Below are positions 17,494 through 26,403 of a stretch of 37,580 nucleotides of DNA, piece by piece. Origin of the DNA: Lachnospiraceae bacterium (GTDB taxonomy: Bacteria > Bacillota > Clostridia > Lachnospirales > Lachnospiraceae); contig JAGAMG010000017.1 in assembly GCA_017624835.1 (NCBI GenBank), positions 1-37,580 of the forward strand. Reading direction: 5' to 3'. Within the stretch, counting starts at the first letter, position 1, and every line of letters begins with the position of its first letter. Made by a program: the position numbers and the translations under genes. The notes beneath the pieces were generated by a model. That model worked only from the letters and a program-made list of their open reading frames with translations. It ran no database searches and had not been told where the DNA came from.

Positions 17494-17956
17494 ATTGAGC
17501 ACATAACCCGGTGAAAAGACCGGTCAAAATAGCACTAAGGAGCAGAAAGGGAAGATATACCAATACTCCCGGAACCTCTGTAATCAGGTAGGCTACTGCC
17601 AATTGCCCCAGATTGTGGAAAATGGCACCCACAATGCTTATCAGAAAAAGGTAATGACCTTGCAGGAGCCTGTGGATGAGAAGCATTGCTGCAAAACAGA
17701 GTAATCCCCCCGCCAGGCTGTACAGCAGACTGATTGCCTGACCAAAGAAAAAGGAAGCAAGCAGGATACGCATAAGGAGTACAAGGAGGGTATCCTTAGG
17801 GGAATAATTGTGTAAGACAACAAGTGTTATTATATTGGCCAATCCCAATTTGATACCCGGAATGGGAATTAGCGTGGGAATTGCATTTTCGATAGTGAAA
17901 ATAATAAGTGCCAGAGTAGTAAAAAGTGCGAGAGTAGTTATTTTATTTAGTTTCAT
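17441..17956 (-). CDS. Gx transporter family membrane protein (heptaprenyl diphosphate synthase component I-like)
   Basis: A 171-residue membrane protein with about five helices. The start IENAIPTLIPIPGIKLGLANIITLVVL is the hallmark of the PF07456 family, variously called Gx transporter or heptaprenyl diphosphate synthase component I. It is probably an S-component-like transporter or quinone-related membrane protein. It lies 51 bp downstream of a NusG-domain-II gene on the same strand, with an apbE gene just beyond in the opposite direction, a grouping common in Firmicutes flavin and extracellular electron-transfer loci. The last 53 bp overlap folBK. Confidence 0.87.
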   Translation of the reverse strand: MKLNKITTLALFTTLALIIFTIENAIPTLIPIPGIKLGLANIITLVVLHNYSPKDTLLVLLMRILLASFFFGQAISLLYSLAGGLLCFAAMLLIHRLLQGHYLFLISIVGAIFHNLGQLAVAYLITEVPGVLVYLPFLLLSAILTGLFTGLCAQFTQRYLIPAITDSRFSQ

Positions 17957-18006
17957 TGTTTTTTTAAAATTCCTTTTGTATTGGTAGTAAGTAACATGAA
18001 TAAATA

Positions 18007-18474
18007 TTAGTAGGTTATAATATCGGGGGTTATGTTATGCTCTTCCATAGGTTTTGAGGAAGACGTATCAGAGTTTTCCAGTCGTATCTGTATTACCAAG
18101 CGGTTTGGCAGGCAGGTGATAGGAATCTGTGAGGTGCTGATAAAGCCTTGGTTGACACAGAGCTTATCGGGACAATCGGCAGAAAGGATTCCAATACTTC
18201 CCGGGCGGACTTCAATGGTGTTTGTATGTTCTCCTTCTCCATAAATGGTGAAGGTAAAAGGCTCGGTAACGGTGGTCAGGTCAATACTTTGTTTTAATTG
18301 CCCATTTTGGTAAATATCTGCATACAAGAAGGAAGAGTGTATGCTATTTGCACCGGCGGCAATCCATATGATACAGCCAAATGTAAGGAGCAAAAGAAGA
18401 ATGATTAATAGCAGGGCAACTTTTTGATACCCCAAAGGGGTTGTGTTCTTCTTTGAGGAGAAATTTTCCCACAT
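18007..18474 (-). CDS. Membrane-anchored NusG domain II (DUF1312) protein
   Basis: About 155 residues. After a short cytoplasmic start comes one membrane helix (VALLLIILLLLLTFGCIIWIAA), then an extracytoplasmic NusG domain II-like region (ADIYQNGQLKQSID, TNTIEVRPGSIGILSADCPDKLCVNQGFIS, PITCLPNRLVIQI). The family retains the DCPdklCv and ITCLPNRL cysteine motifs seen here. I chose the ATG at 18474 for its AGGAG site; an upstream in-frame ATG at 18576 would overlap the divergent apbE gene. Its partner genes suggest a role beside flavin transfer or electron export; the biochemical function is not known to me. Confidence 0.85.
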   Translation of the reverse strand: MWENFSSKKNTTPLGYQKVALLLIILLLLLTFGCIIWIAAGANSIHSSFLYADIYQNGQLKQSIDLTTVTEPFTFTIYGEGEHTNTIEVRPGSIGILSADCPDKLCVNQGFISTSQIPITCLPNRLVIQIRLENSDTSSSKPMEEHNITPDIITY

Positions 18475-18559
18475 AAAATAAAGCTCTCCTTTCTGAATAT
18501 ATAAAGGTAAAATAATAGGTGCAATAAACATATTCAGTATAGCAAAAAGGATATATAAA

Positions 18560-19624
18560 ATGAAGATGTTTTTCAAAAAAACAGGTACTATGCAGGCATT
18601 GGCAGTGCTTCTGTTAATTGGCGGGACATGCTTGTTTTGTGGTTGTAGCAGGCAAACTCAAAGAATACAAATGGTGGATACTGCCATGGGAACCATTGTT
18701 AGTCAGACTCTTTATATAGAGGGGAGGACAATAAGGGAACAGCAGGACATTGTACAGGAAATTTTATTCTGTATCCATGATTTGGAGCAACAACGTTTGT
18801 CCTGGCGGCTTTCCGGTTCGGAAATTTATGAAATTAATGCTAATGCGGGAGAAGAGAATGGAATAGGGCTTTCACCGAAGTTATCCGAGCATTTGAATGC
18901 TTGCTTGAGAGTGTCGGAAGCATCTCAGGGAGCCTTTGATATTACCATCGGTGATGTGGTGCGTTTGTGGGATATTGACACATGGGCAGGAAAAGAAGAA
19001 ACAAAAGGATTTGTAATACCTTCTGAATCGGAGATAAATGCAGCATTAGAAAAAACGGGATATCAAAAGATTAGCTTACAGGATAATCGGATTATTCTTC
19101 CCAAACCTTTACAATTAGATATGGGTGCTGTGGGAAAGGGAATTGCATTGGATGAAATTAAGCAAATACTGGAGGAGTATGAGGAGATTACAGGTGCAGT
19201 TGTTTCGGTAGGAGGAAGTATATTAACCTATGGCACGAAGTCTGATGGGAGCTTATGGAATGTAGGGATTGTGAATCCGTCAGAAACTTCGGAAAATATA
19301 GGTGTTTTAAAGCTTGAGGGAGGTTGGTGTGTTTCTACATCGGGGGACTATGAGCGTTTTGTGGAAAAGGATGGCGTAAGGTATCATCACATTTTAAATC
19401 CGGAAACAGGATATCCTGCGGAGAGTGGAGTGCGTAGTGTGACGATTGTAACGCAGAATGGTTTGTTAAGTGATGCGCTATCCACAGCCTGTTTTATTTT
19501 GGGAGAAGAAGAGGGATTGGCGTTGGCAGAAGAATTTGAAGCAGAAGCGTTATTCGTGTTAGAGGATGGTCGGATATCCATGACGGAAGGGATGCAGCAA
19601 TTTTTTGAATTAACAGTGGAATAG
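18560..19624 (+). CDS. apbE: FAD:protein FMN transferase (ApbE family) lipoprotein
   Basis: A 354-residue lipoprotein that moves FMN from FAD onto Ser/Thr of exported redox proteins. The N-terminus is a lipoprotein signal with lipobox FCGC. Catalytic family motifs follow: VDTAMGTIVSQTLY, AFDITIGDVVRLWDI, LDMGAVGKGIALDEI, GAVVSVGGSILTYG, and VSTSGDYERFVEKDG with HHILNPETGYPAESGV. AAGG is 9 bp before the ATG. It is divergent from the NusG-domain-II gene, with start codons 85 bp apart. No obvious flavinylated target (DGx[S/T]GAT-type protein) is encoded in this window. Confidence 0.95.
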   Translation: MKMFFKKTGTMQALAVLLLIGGTCLFCGCSRQTQRIQMVDTAMGTIVSQTLYIEGRTIREQQDIVQEILFCIHDLEQQRLSWRLSGSEIYEINANAGEENGIGLSPKLSEHLNACLRVSEASQGAFDITIGDVVRLWDIDTWAGKEETKGFVIPSESEINAALEKTGYQKISLQDNRIILPKPLQLDMGAVGKGIALDEIKQILEEYEEITGAVVSVGGSILTYGTKSDGSLWNVGIVNPSETSENIGVLKLEGGWCVSTSGDYERFVEKDGVRYHHILNPETGYPAESGVRSVTIVTQNGLLSDALSTACFILGEEEGLALAEEFEAEALFVLEDGRISMTEGMQQFFELTVE

Positions 19625-19649
19625 AAAACAGAGAATAAGGGATAAATGT

Positions 19650-21203
19650 ATGATGACAAAACTAGCGGAATGGAAAAATAAATACGGAATGCAGTTGTGG
19701 AAGGGGATTGTAGTGCTACTCTTTCCCACGATTTTATGTGGTGTTTTTTGTGCAATCAGAGGAACTGCATTATCAGAAATGTATGCACCGGATTCTTTTA
19801 ATAATGATAGCTTTTTTTATTTTAAGATGGTGCAGGGAGTGATTGAAAACGGTTTTCCGAAAGGATATTTTGGTTTTGATGAGAGCAGGGCTCTTGTAGG
19901 AAGCTTTGGAGTATGGAGTCCCCTGATATTGACGCCATGGGCAATATGGGGAATGCTATTTGGCTGGGGTTATGCAAGTGCTTTTGCCTGCAATATTGCT
20001 TTCTTTTCCTTTGCATTGCTGGTGTTTGTGTTATTATCCAGAATGGAATGGAAGGGAATATGCAGTATGATTTGTATGCTTTCTTTGATTCCCAGTCTGC
20101 CCCTGCATTTACTGTCTTGTTTGCCGGAGGCCAATTTGCTGTCCTTTGTGGTTCTGTTTTTGGGACTGGCAGTGGGAATACAGTATACCGGACGAAAGCA
20201 GCTTTATCTTGCTTGGATGGCAGTAATATGCATTTTCTTGACAATTATCCGCCCCTTTATGATTATTTTGACGGTAATTCCCTGTTATTATTTGTGGAAG
20301 GAAAAGAGAAAGATAGGAATACTATATTCCCTGGTTTTGATAGGAATGTGTGGTGGGCTGTATTTGTTGGGAAGCCACTATTTTTCAGCACCTTATTTTT
20401 TTGAAATATTGAATTTTTCTTTCTTCCAATATTTATTACAGGGGCAATGGTATGCAGCATATAGATTTCTGAAGGAATGTGTGAAAGATATCATTCCTAC
20501 GATTCTTTGGTTCATGAAGGAAGCCTTTGATTATGGACTGACGGCAGGAACTCATTATGTGATTGCGGTGTTGACTACTGTAATTTCTCTGTATCATTTG
20601 TTTTTTGATAAGAAATCGAACCATAAAATAATACATTTTATGCTTGTTATGATGAACGCTGCCATTGTTTCCTCAATTTTATTGGTATATCGTCAGGTAA
20701 ATGAGGGTGGAAGACATATTTTCCTTTTTGCAATTGCCGGATGCATGATAGCTTGCTTGGAGAGCGGAAAAATATCCTATACTGCCAGAGGAATTTGTGT
20801 AGTAATATTTATGGTAATTATTGGTAGGGGTGCGATGGTGCCCACGGATTATGATATTCCTATTCAGAAGGAATATACCAAAAATATTATTACCTATTGG
20901 GAAAATGCATTTCAGGAAAAAAATTTTGAAATGTCGGATGGGATAGGATATGAAAATACCTTAATTTGGTGTTTGGGGGCAAGCTATAATGAATTATACG
21001 GAACACCTCCGGGAATTGGAGTAAGTTGCTGCTCAGAATGGTATTTGACGAATCATTTTTCAGAAATAAAATGTAGATTTATTGCGATTCCGTCGGGCAG
21101 TACATTGGATATAATGTGCAATGAAGCGGGATATGAAGAAATCGGAAGGTCGGCACAAATGGTTATCTATGAGAGATTTCGTTTGTCTAACGAAGCAAAG
21201 TAG
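19650..21203 (+). CDS. Large polytopic membrane protein, GT-C-like
   Basis: A 517-residue protein with about eleven hydrophobic segments. After the first helix an acidic stretch (SEMYAPDSFNNDSFFYFKM) and a soluble loop with GFDESRALVGSFGVWSPL follow, and the last ~120 residues form a mostly soluble C-terminal domain (YWENAFQEKNFEMSDGIGYENTLIWC...). This resembles the plan of GT-C glycosyltransferases, but I cannot name a family. It is 25 bp after apbE and 28 bp before the ArsR gene. Two ATGs (19650 and 19653) are possible starts. Confidence 0.65.
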   Translation: MMTKLAEWKNKYGMQLWKGIVVLLFPTILCGVFCAIRGTALSEMYAPDSFNNDSFFYFKMVQGVIENGFPKGYFGFDESRALVGSFGVWSPLILTPWAIWGMLFGWGYASAFACNIAFFSFALLVFVLLSRMEWKGICSMICMLSLIPSLPLHLLSCLPEANLLSFVVLFLGLAVGIQYTGRKQLYLAWMAVICIFLTIIRPFMIILTVIPCYYLWKEKRKIGILYSLVLIGMCGGLYLLGSHYFSAPYFFEILNFSFFQYLLQGQWYAAYRFLKECVKDIIPTILWFMKEAFDYGLTAGTHYVIAVLTTVISLYHLFFDKKSNHKIIHFMLVMMNAAIVSSILLVYRQVNEGGRHIFLFAIAGCMIACLESGKISYTARGICVVIFMVIIGRGAMVPTDYDIPIQKEYTKNIITYWENAFQEKNFEMSDGIGYENTLIWCLGASYNELYGTPPGIGVSCCSEWYLTNHFSEIKCRFIAIPSGSTLDIMCNEAGYEEIGRSAQMVIYERFRLSNEAK

Positions 21204-21231
21204 AGTATACTAAAGGATGAGGTGATAATTG

Positions 21232-21576
21232 ATGGAAGGAAATACATACATTTATTTAACAGAGGAATTGATTGAAAAAATTGATGAAAAAATGCCCCCC
21301 GAAGAGGAAATGCAGGATTTGGCAGAATTTTTTAAAGTATTTGGGGACCCAACCAGATTAAAGATATTAAATGTATTACTCTGCTCAGAAATGTGTGTTT
21401 ATGATATTGCGTCTGTATTGGGGATGTCTCAATCAGCCATTTCCCATCAGCTTCGGGTATTAAAGCAAATGGATTTAGTAAAAAACAGGCGGGAAGGAAA
21501 AACCATTTTCTATGCTCTTGCAGATACTCACATCAGTACCATACTAAGTCAGGGACTGGATCATATCGAAGAATAA
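21232..21576 (+). CDS. ArsR/SmtB-family metal-responsive repressor with SmtB-type alpha-5 zinc site
   Basis: A 114-residue winged-helix repressor. The recognition helix region SQSAISHQLRVLKQMDLVKNRREGK is typical. The metal sites can be read directly: at the alpha-5 helix D, H at +2, H at +13 and E at +16 (ALADTHIS...DHIEE) match the spacing of D104-H106-H117-E120 in Synechococcus SmtB, a zinc site. The alpha-3 box is MCVYDIA, one cysteine instead of CVC, so the cadmium/lead site is degraded. GAGGTGAT precedes ATG 21232. No operator or metal exporter is adjacent; the 3' end overlaps the AraC gene by 16 bp. Confidence 0.92.
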   Translation: MEGNTYIYLTEELIEKIDEKMPPEEEMQDLAEFFKVFGDPTRLKILNVLLCSEMCVYDIASVLGMSQSAISHQLRVLKQMDLVKNRREGKTIFYALADTHISTILSQGLDHIEE

Positions 21577-22772
21577 GACGAGTTGGTTTTTCTAAATTTA
21601 TCACGATATTTCTGTGGTGATAAAGAATATTTCTTTTTAAATGCAAATGTAAAGTGACTTTGAGAAGAAAATGCCAAATAATTACTTATTTCAGACAAAG
21701 AAAAGACGGAATGACGTAATAGAAAGGCAGCTTCTTCTAATTTGTAATGCATAATGCATTCGGATACCGGTATGGGATGATATTCTGAAAAATGTCTGGT
21801 GATGGTTCGGTTACTTAAGTTACAATGTTGAGCTAAATCAGTAATTGTAATTTTTGAACAAATGTTATCCTGAATATATTTCAGGCATTTCATTACCACA
21901 GGAGAATCGGATTGAGCCCTTGCCAGAGGAATCATTTGTTTGCAGTAGTCAATGGAAATTTGTCTGCATAGTTCACTTAGATTCTCAAGAGAGGTTATGG
22001 CTGTTGTTTTTGCAACATAGGTATCAAAAATAGGAAAAGCTTTTTGCAAGTCAAGTCCTGCTTCCAAAGTAGCGACACAGCATAGTGTGGCATACACAAA
22101 GAAAAGCTTCATCAAGTCTTCTGCAGAAGAAGGAGACATTTCAAGTGTCGCAAAGAGAGATGTCTGCTGAAATGCAGTTTCTACGTCATTTATATTCCCA
22201 TTTTGAATCATTTTAAGTATTTTTTTCTGAAAGTTTATGGACTCATTTATACTCATATAATGTGGTTCATTTACATCATTGTGTGTGTGCGGTAAATCTG
22301 TATTTGGAAAGCATACATGATTCGCCAATAATTCTTCTATAGAAATACTTTCCCCAAATAGTAACTGAATAAGTAAAGATAAATTGCTGACAAATTGGGT
22401 TAGGGATATTCGTGGGCTTTGTTGCATAATGCGATACAAATGTATCAAGTCCTCCGGAATATAGTCGTTTTGAATGGTAGAGTAGAATTCTCTGTAGGTC
22501 ATGGGCATTGAGTTAACCGGACCAATCATGACATTTGTATTTTTATCTAACTGTAGTAAAGCAAAAAAACAGGAGGATGAGGAATAGAGTAGGGGATAAT
22601 GTGAACTGCACTGTTTGTTTTTTATGGCTTTACAGCAAAGTGATAGTGTTTGAGGTGCGCATTCCATAGAAGCAATATAAGGATAGCGCAAAATATCCTT
22701 TGGGGTATTATCAAATACACAAAGACGTAAAAATGAATTTTTGATACAATTGTTTAAAATAACGGTATGCAT
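21561..22772 (-). CDS. AraC-family transcriptional regulator with long N-terminal domain
   Basis: A 403-residue protein. The last ~100 residues are an AraC DNA-binding domain with two helix-turn-helix units (ITITDLAQHCNLSNRTITRHFSEYH and SLSEISNYLAFSSQSHFTFAFKKKYSLSPQKYR). The first ~290 residues are an unassigned, mostly helical sensory region with many cysteines. The ATG at 22772 has no clear Shine-Dalgarno, so the start is uncertain. It is divergent from a chemoreceptor gene, with only 60 bp between them, and two direct repeats of ATACTGAA 20 bp apart lie in that gap. Confidence 0.87.
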   Translation of the reverse strand: MHTVILNNCIKNSFLRLCVFDNTPKDILRYPYIASMECAPQTLSLCCKAIKNKQCSSHYPLLYSSSSCFFALLQLDKNTNVMIGPVNSMPMTYREFYSTIQNDYIPEDLIHLYRIMQQSPRISLTQFVSNLSLLIQLLFGESISIEELLANHVCFPNTDLPHTHNDVNEPHYMSINESINFQKKILKMIQNGNINDVETAFQQTSLFATLEMSPSSAEDLMKLFFVYATLCCVATLEAGLDLQKAFPIFDTYVAKTTAITSLENLSELCRQISIDYCKQMIPLARAQSDSPVVMKCLKYIQDNICSKITITDLAQHCNLSNRTITRHFSEYHPIPVSECIMHYKLEEAAFLLRHSVFSLSEISNYLAFSSQSHFTFAFKKKYSLSPQKYRDKFRKTNSSYSSI

Positions 22773-22798
22773 ACTGAAAATTATTGCTGTATACTGAA
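22771..22798. promoter_or_regulatory. Candidate AraC operator: direct repeat in the divergent gap
   Basis: ATACTGAA occurs at 22771-22778 and again at 22791-22798, within larger similar blocks (GCATACTGAAAAT and GTATACTGAATAT). The 20-bp spacing of direct repeats suits AraC-family proteins, whose two helix-turn-helix units bind on one DNA face. The first copy overlaps the regulator's own start codon. This is inference from pattern and position. Confidence 0.4.
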
Positions 22799-22832
22799 TA
22801 TTCTGAAATTGTAAGGCAGAGGAGGACTCACT

Positions 22833-24884
22833 ATGATTAAAAACCTGAAAATGAAAACAATGCTTACAAGTGTAATATCATTAGTAACAGTTATTTGCAT
22901 TACTTTGTTGTATCTGAGTACCCGGGCGGGAATGACTGGTTTGATGAAAAACTCAGCTATGGAGCATATGGAACTTGCATTGAATGCACAAGCTATTTTA
23001 ATTGAAGAGTATATAGCACATCAAGAGGATTTGTTGAAGGAATTTAGTGTGAACCCTACGATTGCAGATTATTTGCAAAATCTGTCCAATGCTCCAAAGC
23101 AAAAAGCGGCTCAGGACTATACTCAGATATATTATTCCTATTTGGAGAATTGGGAAGGCTTATATGTTGGGGAATGGAATACGCATGTAGTAACGCATTC
23201 CAATCCTCAAGTGGTAGGTATTACAACCAGAGAAGGAGAACCCTTAAAAGCACTGCAAGCTTCCATGGAGGCTGCTGATGGAGTATATAACGCCGGTATT
23301 ATTGTTTCTCCTGCTTCGCAGAAATTAACGCTTTCCATGTATTGTCCTGTTTATGGAGAGGATAAAAAAACAATTATTGGTTTTGTGGGTGGTGGACCAT
23401 TTGCAGAAACCTTAGAGACTATTTTGAATAATTTAAAGGATGAAAAGAATGAGTCTATAAAGTACACTATGATAAATGTGGAATCAGAAATTTACATTTT
23501 TGATGAAGATAAGTCCTTGATTGGTAGCAAAATTGAGGATGGGATGATGTTAAAGGTAATTGAAGATATCAAGACAAATACAGAATCTGATATAGGAAAC
23601 ATTACATATCAGGATGAAAATGGAGTCAAATATATTGTAGCTTATCAATACGATGAAGAACATGGTTGGGCAGTAATTTCTCAGGATAGTGAAAAGCATT
23701 TATATGCAGAGGTTTACAAAATGATGCAGGAATTGGGAGTAATATGCGTATTTTCCTGTGTTATGATTGCTGTATTAGCCTGGCTGTTTATACATATTAG
23801 TACTAAGCCGTTGGTCTACGTAACGGGGGCTTTATTAGATTTAAAAAATTTAAAAATTCGGAAAGATAATAGATTGGAAAAGTATATCAACGCTAAGAGT
23901 GAAGTGGGACAAATTGCTACGGCTTTGGATTCTCTTAGTGATTCCTTTAAGGATATTATTGAAACATTGGGGGAATGTTCGGATTCTTTGACCAGATCCG
24001 CAACAAAGATGACAGATTCTTCCGAAACATTAATGCTATGTGTAGAAGAGAATGCCAATGCCACAGAGCAATTTACGGAACATACGGAAAGAATTAATGA
24101 AACAGTAAAGCGAGTGGATGATGGGATTGGAGAAATTGCAGAGGTTGTTTCACAAGTGGAATCAAAGATTCGCATTGGTAATACAAGAAGCGTTGATTTG
24201 ATGAAACAGGTTGTAGAGATGAGAAATCTTGCCAGTGCTTCTTTAGATAATACCAATATAAAGATAGAAGAAAATCATAATGCAATTCAGGCGGCAATGG
24301 TAAATTTGCAGTCACTTACCCAGATTGATGAAATGGCAAAACAGATTTTGGATATTACAAGCCAGACAAATTTGTTGTCGCTGAATGCTTCCATAGAAGC
24401 AGCACGAGCGGGTGAAGCAGGACGCGGATTTACAGTGGTAGCAGGAGAAATTGGCAATTTGGCAAATAGTTCTTCTCATACGGCAACGGAAATTCAAGCT
24501 ATTTGTAGTGAAACAAGACAGAATATTGCTAAGGTACAGGAGTGTTTTGATAATATTATTAACTTTATGCAAAATGATATTAAGGTACAGTTTGAATCCT
24601 TTGTAACTGCAACCAATGAATATAATACATCAATTGCTGAAATTCAGGAAATTATTCGGGAAATGAGTGAATGCTCCGATATTTTTGTACAGGCTGTTTC
24701 TGATATTCAGAATCAGATAGACAGTGTGCAAAGTAATCCTTCAGAAGTAAATATAAGCACCGATGATATGATGAGTAAGGTTGGTCAGACAAGGCAAACT
24801 ACAGAAGATTTATCAGAAATTGCCAAAGCAAATGAAGGAAATGCCATGTCTATCAGAAAAATTATTAGTCGTTTTTCTTATTAG
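22833..24884 (+). CDS. Methyl-accepting chemotaxis protein with extracellular Cache-type sensor
   Basis: A 683-residue transmembrane chemoreceptor. One helix at ~residues 10-30, an extracytoplasmic region of ~270 residues of dCache type ([68 protein letters not shown]), a second helix (~300-320), a HAMP-like segment, and a signalling domain with the hairpin tip ([36 protein letters not shown]). GAGGAGG serves the ATG. No other chemotaxis gene is near, so it is an orphan receptor; control by the divergent AraC protein is likely. Confidence 0.94.
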   Translation: MIKNLKMKTMLTSVISLVTVICITLLYLSTRAGMTGLMKNSAMEHMELALNAQAILIEEYIAHQEDLLKEFSVNPTIADYLQNLSNAPKQKAAQDYTQIYYSYLENWEGLYVGEWNTHVVTHSNPQVVGITTREGEPLKALQASMEAADGVYNAGIIVSPASQKLTLSMYCPVYGEDKKTIIGFVGGGPFAETLETILNNLKDEKNESIKYTMINVESEIYIFDEDKSLIGSKIEDGMMLKVIEDIKTNTESDIGNITYQDENGVKYIVAYQYDEEHGWAVISQDSEKHLYAEVYKMMQELGVICVFSCVMIAVLAWLFIHISTKPLVYVTGALLDLKNLKIRKDNRLEKYINAKSEVGQIATALDSLSDSFKDIIETLGECSDSLTRSATKMTDSSETLMLCVEENANATEQFTEHTERINETVKRVDDGIGEIAEVVSQVESKIRIGNTRSVDLMKQVVEMRNLASASLDNTNIKIEENHNAIQAAMVNLQSLTQIDEMAKQILDITSQTNLLSLNASIEAARAGEAGRGFTVVAGEIGNLANSSSHTATEIQAICSETRQNIAKVQECFDNIINFMQNDIKVQFESFVTATNEYNTSIAEIQEIIREMSECSDIFVQAVSDIQNQIDSVQSNPSEVNISTDDMMSKVGQTRQTTEDLSEIAKANEGNAMSIRKIISRFSY

Positions 24885-24901
24885 GATAATTGAGCAAAGA
24901 G

Positions 24902-24934
24902 AAAGAGGAGTTGCATTATTGCAACTCCTCTTTT
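24902..24934. terminator. Bidirectional terminator between the chemoreceptor and DUF5050 genes
   Basis: A perfect 14-bp stem (AAAGAGGAGTTGCA at 24902-24915 with TGCAACTCCTCTTT at 24920-24933) around a TTAT loop, with T runs on both strands. It serves both convergent genes. The last codons and the stop of the minus-strand gene lie inside the stem. Confidence 0.93.
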
Positions 24935-25941
24935 GCGGCTTCTCTGGCAGCCACGAAGATATCTACGCTATTACTTCCCAGATAGCTGTGATACAGAGTG
25001 GTATCATTACCAAATTCTTGGAAGTATACAAATGCGGAAGTAATGTTAATATTGGTGTAATTCCCTTCGGCTAAAACAAATTGATTAGAACCGTCGGTCA
25101 GCATACAATTTAAGCTGGGCGAGGTGCCGTTTTTTTGATAATAAATATATCCCTTTCCTACGTTAAAGCAGTCAACACGGTCATCGGTCAGTACTTCTAC
25201 TACATTTTGAGATAAGGAGTAGCGGCAAAGTCTGTAATCATTGGCAACATCCATGTAGTATACATAATCGCCTTCTACAATGGGATTCCAGATATTACCT
25301 TCCCAAATGACATTGGATACATGAGTAGCGGTATCAAGGGCATGTAAGTAATGCTCAGTCTGGGTGCCATTGTAGTAGATGGTGCCGTTTACAGCACAGG
25401 CGGGATTGATGATGTAGTCGGCTAAATGGATCTGCTCGGACTTGTCAATCTTCATTTTATCAAAGGAAGGGGTTGCGTCATCACCTGTAAGCAGGTAAAG
25501 GTGGTTGTCTACCAGCTGGGCATTGATGACAGTATCTCTGGTAAGTCCTGTGACAGAACTGCCATCAAGTTTGCAACGGTTGAAGGATTTGGGGACGCGT
25601 ACACTGCCCAAACCGGAATCACCGGAGGTGCCAAGGCTATAATAGTAGAGGAATTCTCCACCTGCAAGGATATTGCATGAGTTGGAATTGTTGAGCTTTT
25701 CTAAGTTACTTTCGTCTACGCCCATGGAATAGAGGTGGCCGTTGTCGAAGGAGTTGGCAAAGTAGACTTTGCCGTTGTATTCACAGAAAAGACCGGAATT
25801 GTTTAGGTTGCCGGCAGAGTTGCCGATGGTGCCCGGGGGATTTTCGGGAATACGCTCGCCAAAGATAATGAAGAGGGTGAGGGCTGCTATGAGTAGAACG
25901 AAGATGATTGCTGTGATGATGTATGCTTTTTTGTTTTTCAT
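24916..25941 (-). CDS. Membrane-anchored DUF5050 (beta-propeller-like) protein
   Basis: A 341-residue protein. The start at 25941 (MKNKKAYIITAIIF) has AGGAGA 8 bp upstream and leads into one membrane helix; the frame is open upstream to 26166, but that extension only translates GC-rich repeats. The exported part consists of repeated four-strand units (GKVYFANSFDNGHLYSM, GEFLYYYSLG, GTIYYNGTQTEHYLHAL, GDYVYYMDVANDYRLCRY, GKGYIYYQKNG), the DUF5050 pattern, which predicts a beta-propeller outside the cell. It is a single gene ending in a bidirectional terminator; function unknown. Confidence 0.85.
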   Translation of the reverse strand: MKNKKAYIITAIIFVLLIAALTLFIIFGERIPENPPGTIGNSAGNLNNSGLFCEYNGKVYFANSFDNGHLYSMGVDESNLEKLNNSNSCNILAGGEFLYYYSLGTSGDSGLGSVRVPKSFNRCKLDGSSVTGLTRDTVINAQLVDNHLYLLTGDDATPSFDKMKIDKSEQIHLADYIINPACAVNGTIYYNGTQTEHYLHALDTATHVSNVIWEGNIWNPIVEGDYVYYMDVANDYRLCRYSLSQNVVEVLTDDRVDCFNVGKGYIYYQKNGTSPSLNCMLTDGSNQFVLAEGNYTNINITSAFVYFQEFGNDTTLYHSYLGSNSVDIFVAAREAAKEELQ

Positions 25942-26403
25942 GGGTGGGTTCTCCTGTGTGTTTTTGTTGTGGGGCGTGCCTACGCTGCGCTGGGCACGGT
26001 TGAATGGTGCGCGCACTTCCGCTGCGCTGGGCGCGCGGAATGGTTGAGGCGCGCCTGCGCTGCGCTGGGCGCGGTTGAATGGTGCGCGCACTTCCGCTGC
26101 GCTTAGTGCGCTGGGGAGTGGGGAGGGGTGAATGTTCCGCTCACCGCGCCATTCGCAAAGCCGCACCTGCGGTGCTCTCCGCTGCTTCGCAGCTATCTTT
26201 GCTCATAAGAAGGCGCTCCTTCCATAGTCTGTATCAGTGGCAAATTCATGCGAGCATGATTTGCCACTGGTACAGACTATGGATGAGCTGGTAAATTAAA
26301 TTATACCTCTCTTCCGGCTTGCTATCAAGTTTGTTTTGGTATAAGATATTAATTAAATGATATTGTGGCTATAGTATTGCTGCAGGAGAAAGGATAAAAT
26401 AAA
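25942..26403. repeat. Repeat-rich intergenic region: GC-rich 75-bp repeats and hairpins
   Basis: This 462-bp gap is unlike its surroundings. From 25981 to 26103 it is very GC-rich: a 48-bp block (25981-26028) recurs with two changes at 26056-26103, a 75-bp period, with GCGCGC-rich sequence between. Small perfect hairpins follow (GCACC TGC GGTGC near 26164; GCTGC TTC GCAGC near 26181). Then comes a large inverted repeat (26221-26283, listed separately) and an A+T-rich leader to pheA. Base composition and repetition suggest an inserted genome-wide repeat element. No T-box or other known riboswitch is seen. Confidence 0.75.
26221..26283. repeat. Large inverted repeat upstream of pheA
   Basis: TCCATAGTCTGTA at the left end matches the reverse complement of TACAGACTATGGA at the right end; inside, CAGTGGCAAA pairs with TTTGCCACTG and CATGC with GCATG. 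The stem is about 29 bp with one G-T pair and one bulge, and the loop is only GA. Neither strand has a T run directly after it, so it is not a simple terminator. It could be a MITE-like or REP-like element or an mRNA structure. Confidence 0.9.

Noticed and set aside
25942-26166. N-terminal extension of the DUF5050 protein by 75 residues
   Set aside because: It translates GC-rich repeats, while the ATG at 25941 has a proper ribosome binding site and is followed at once by the membrane anchor.
26141-26403. T-box leader upstream of pheA
   Set aside because: I looked for the conserved T-box antiterminator motif and a terminator with T run and found neither.
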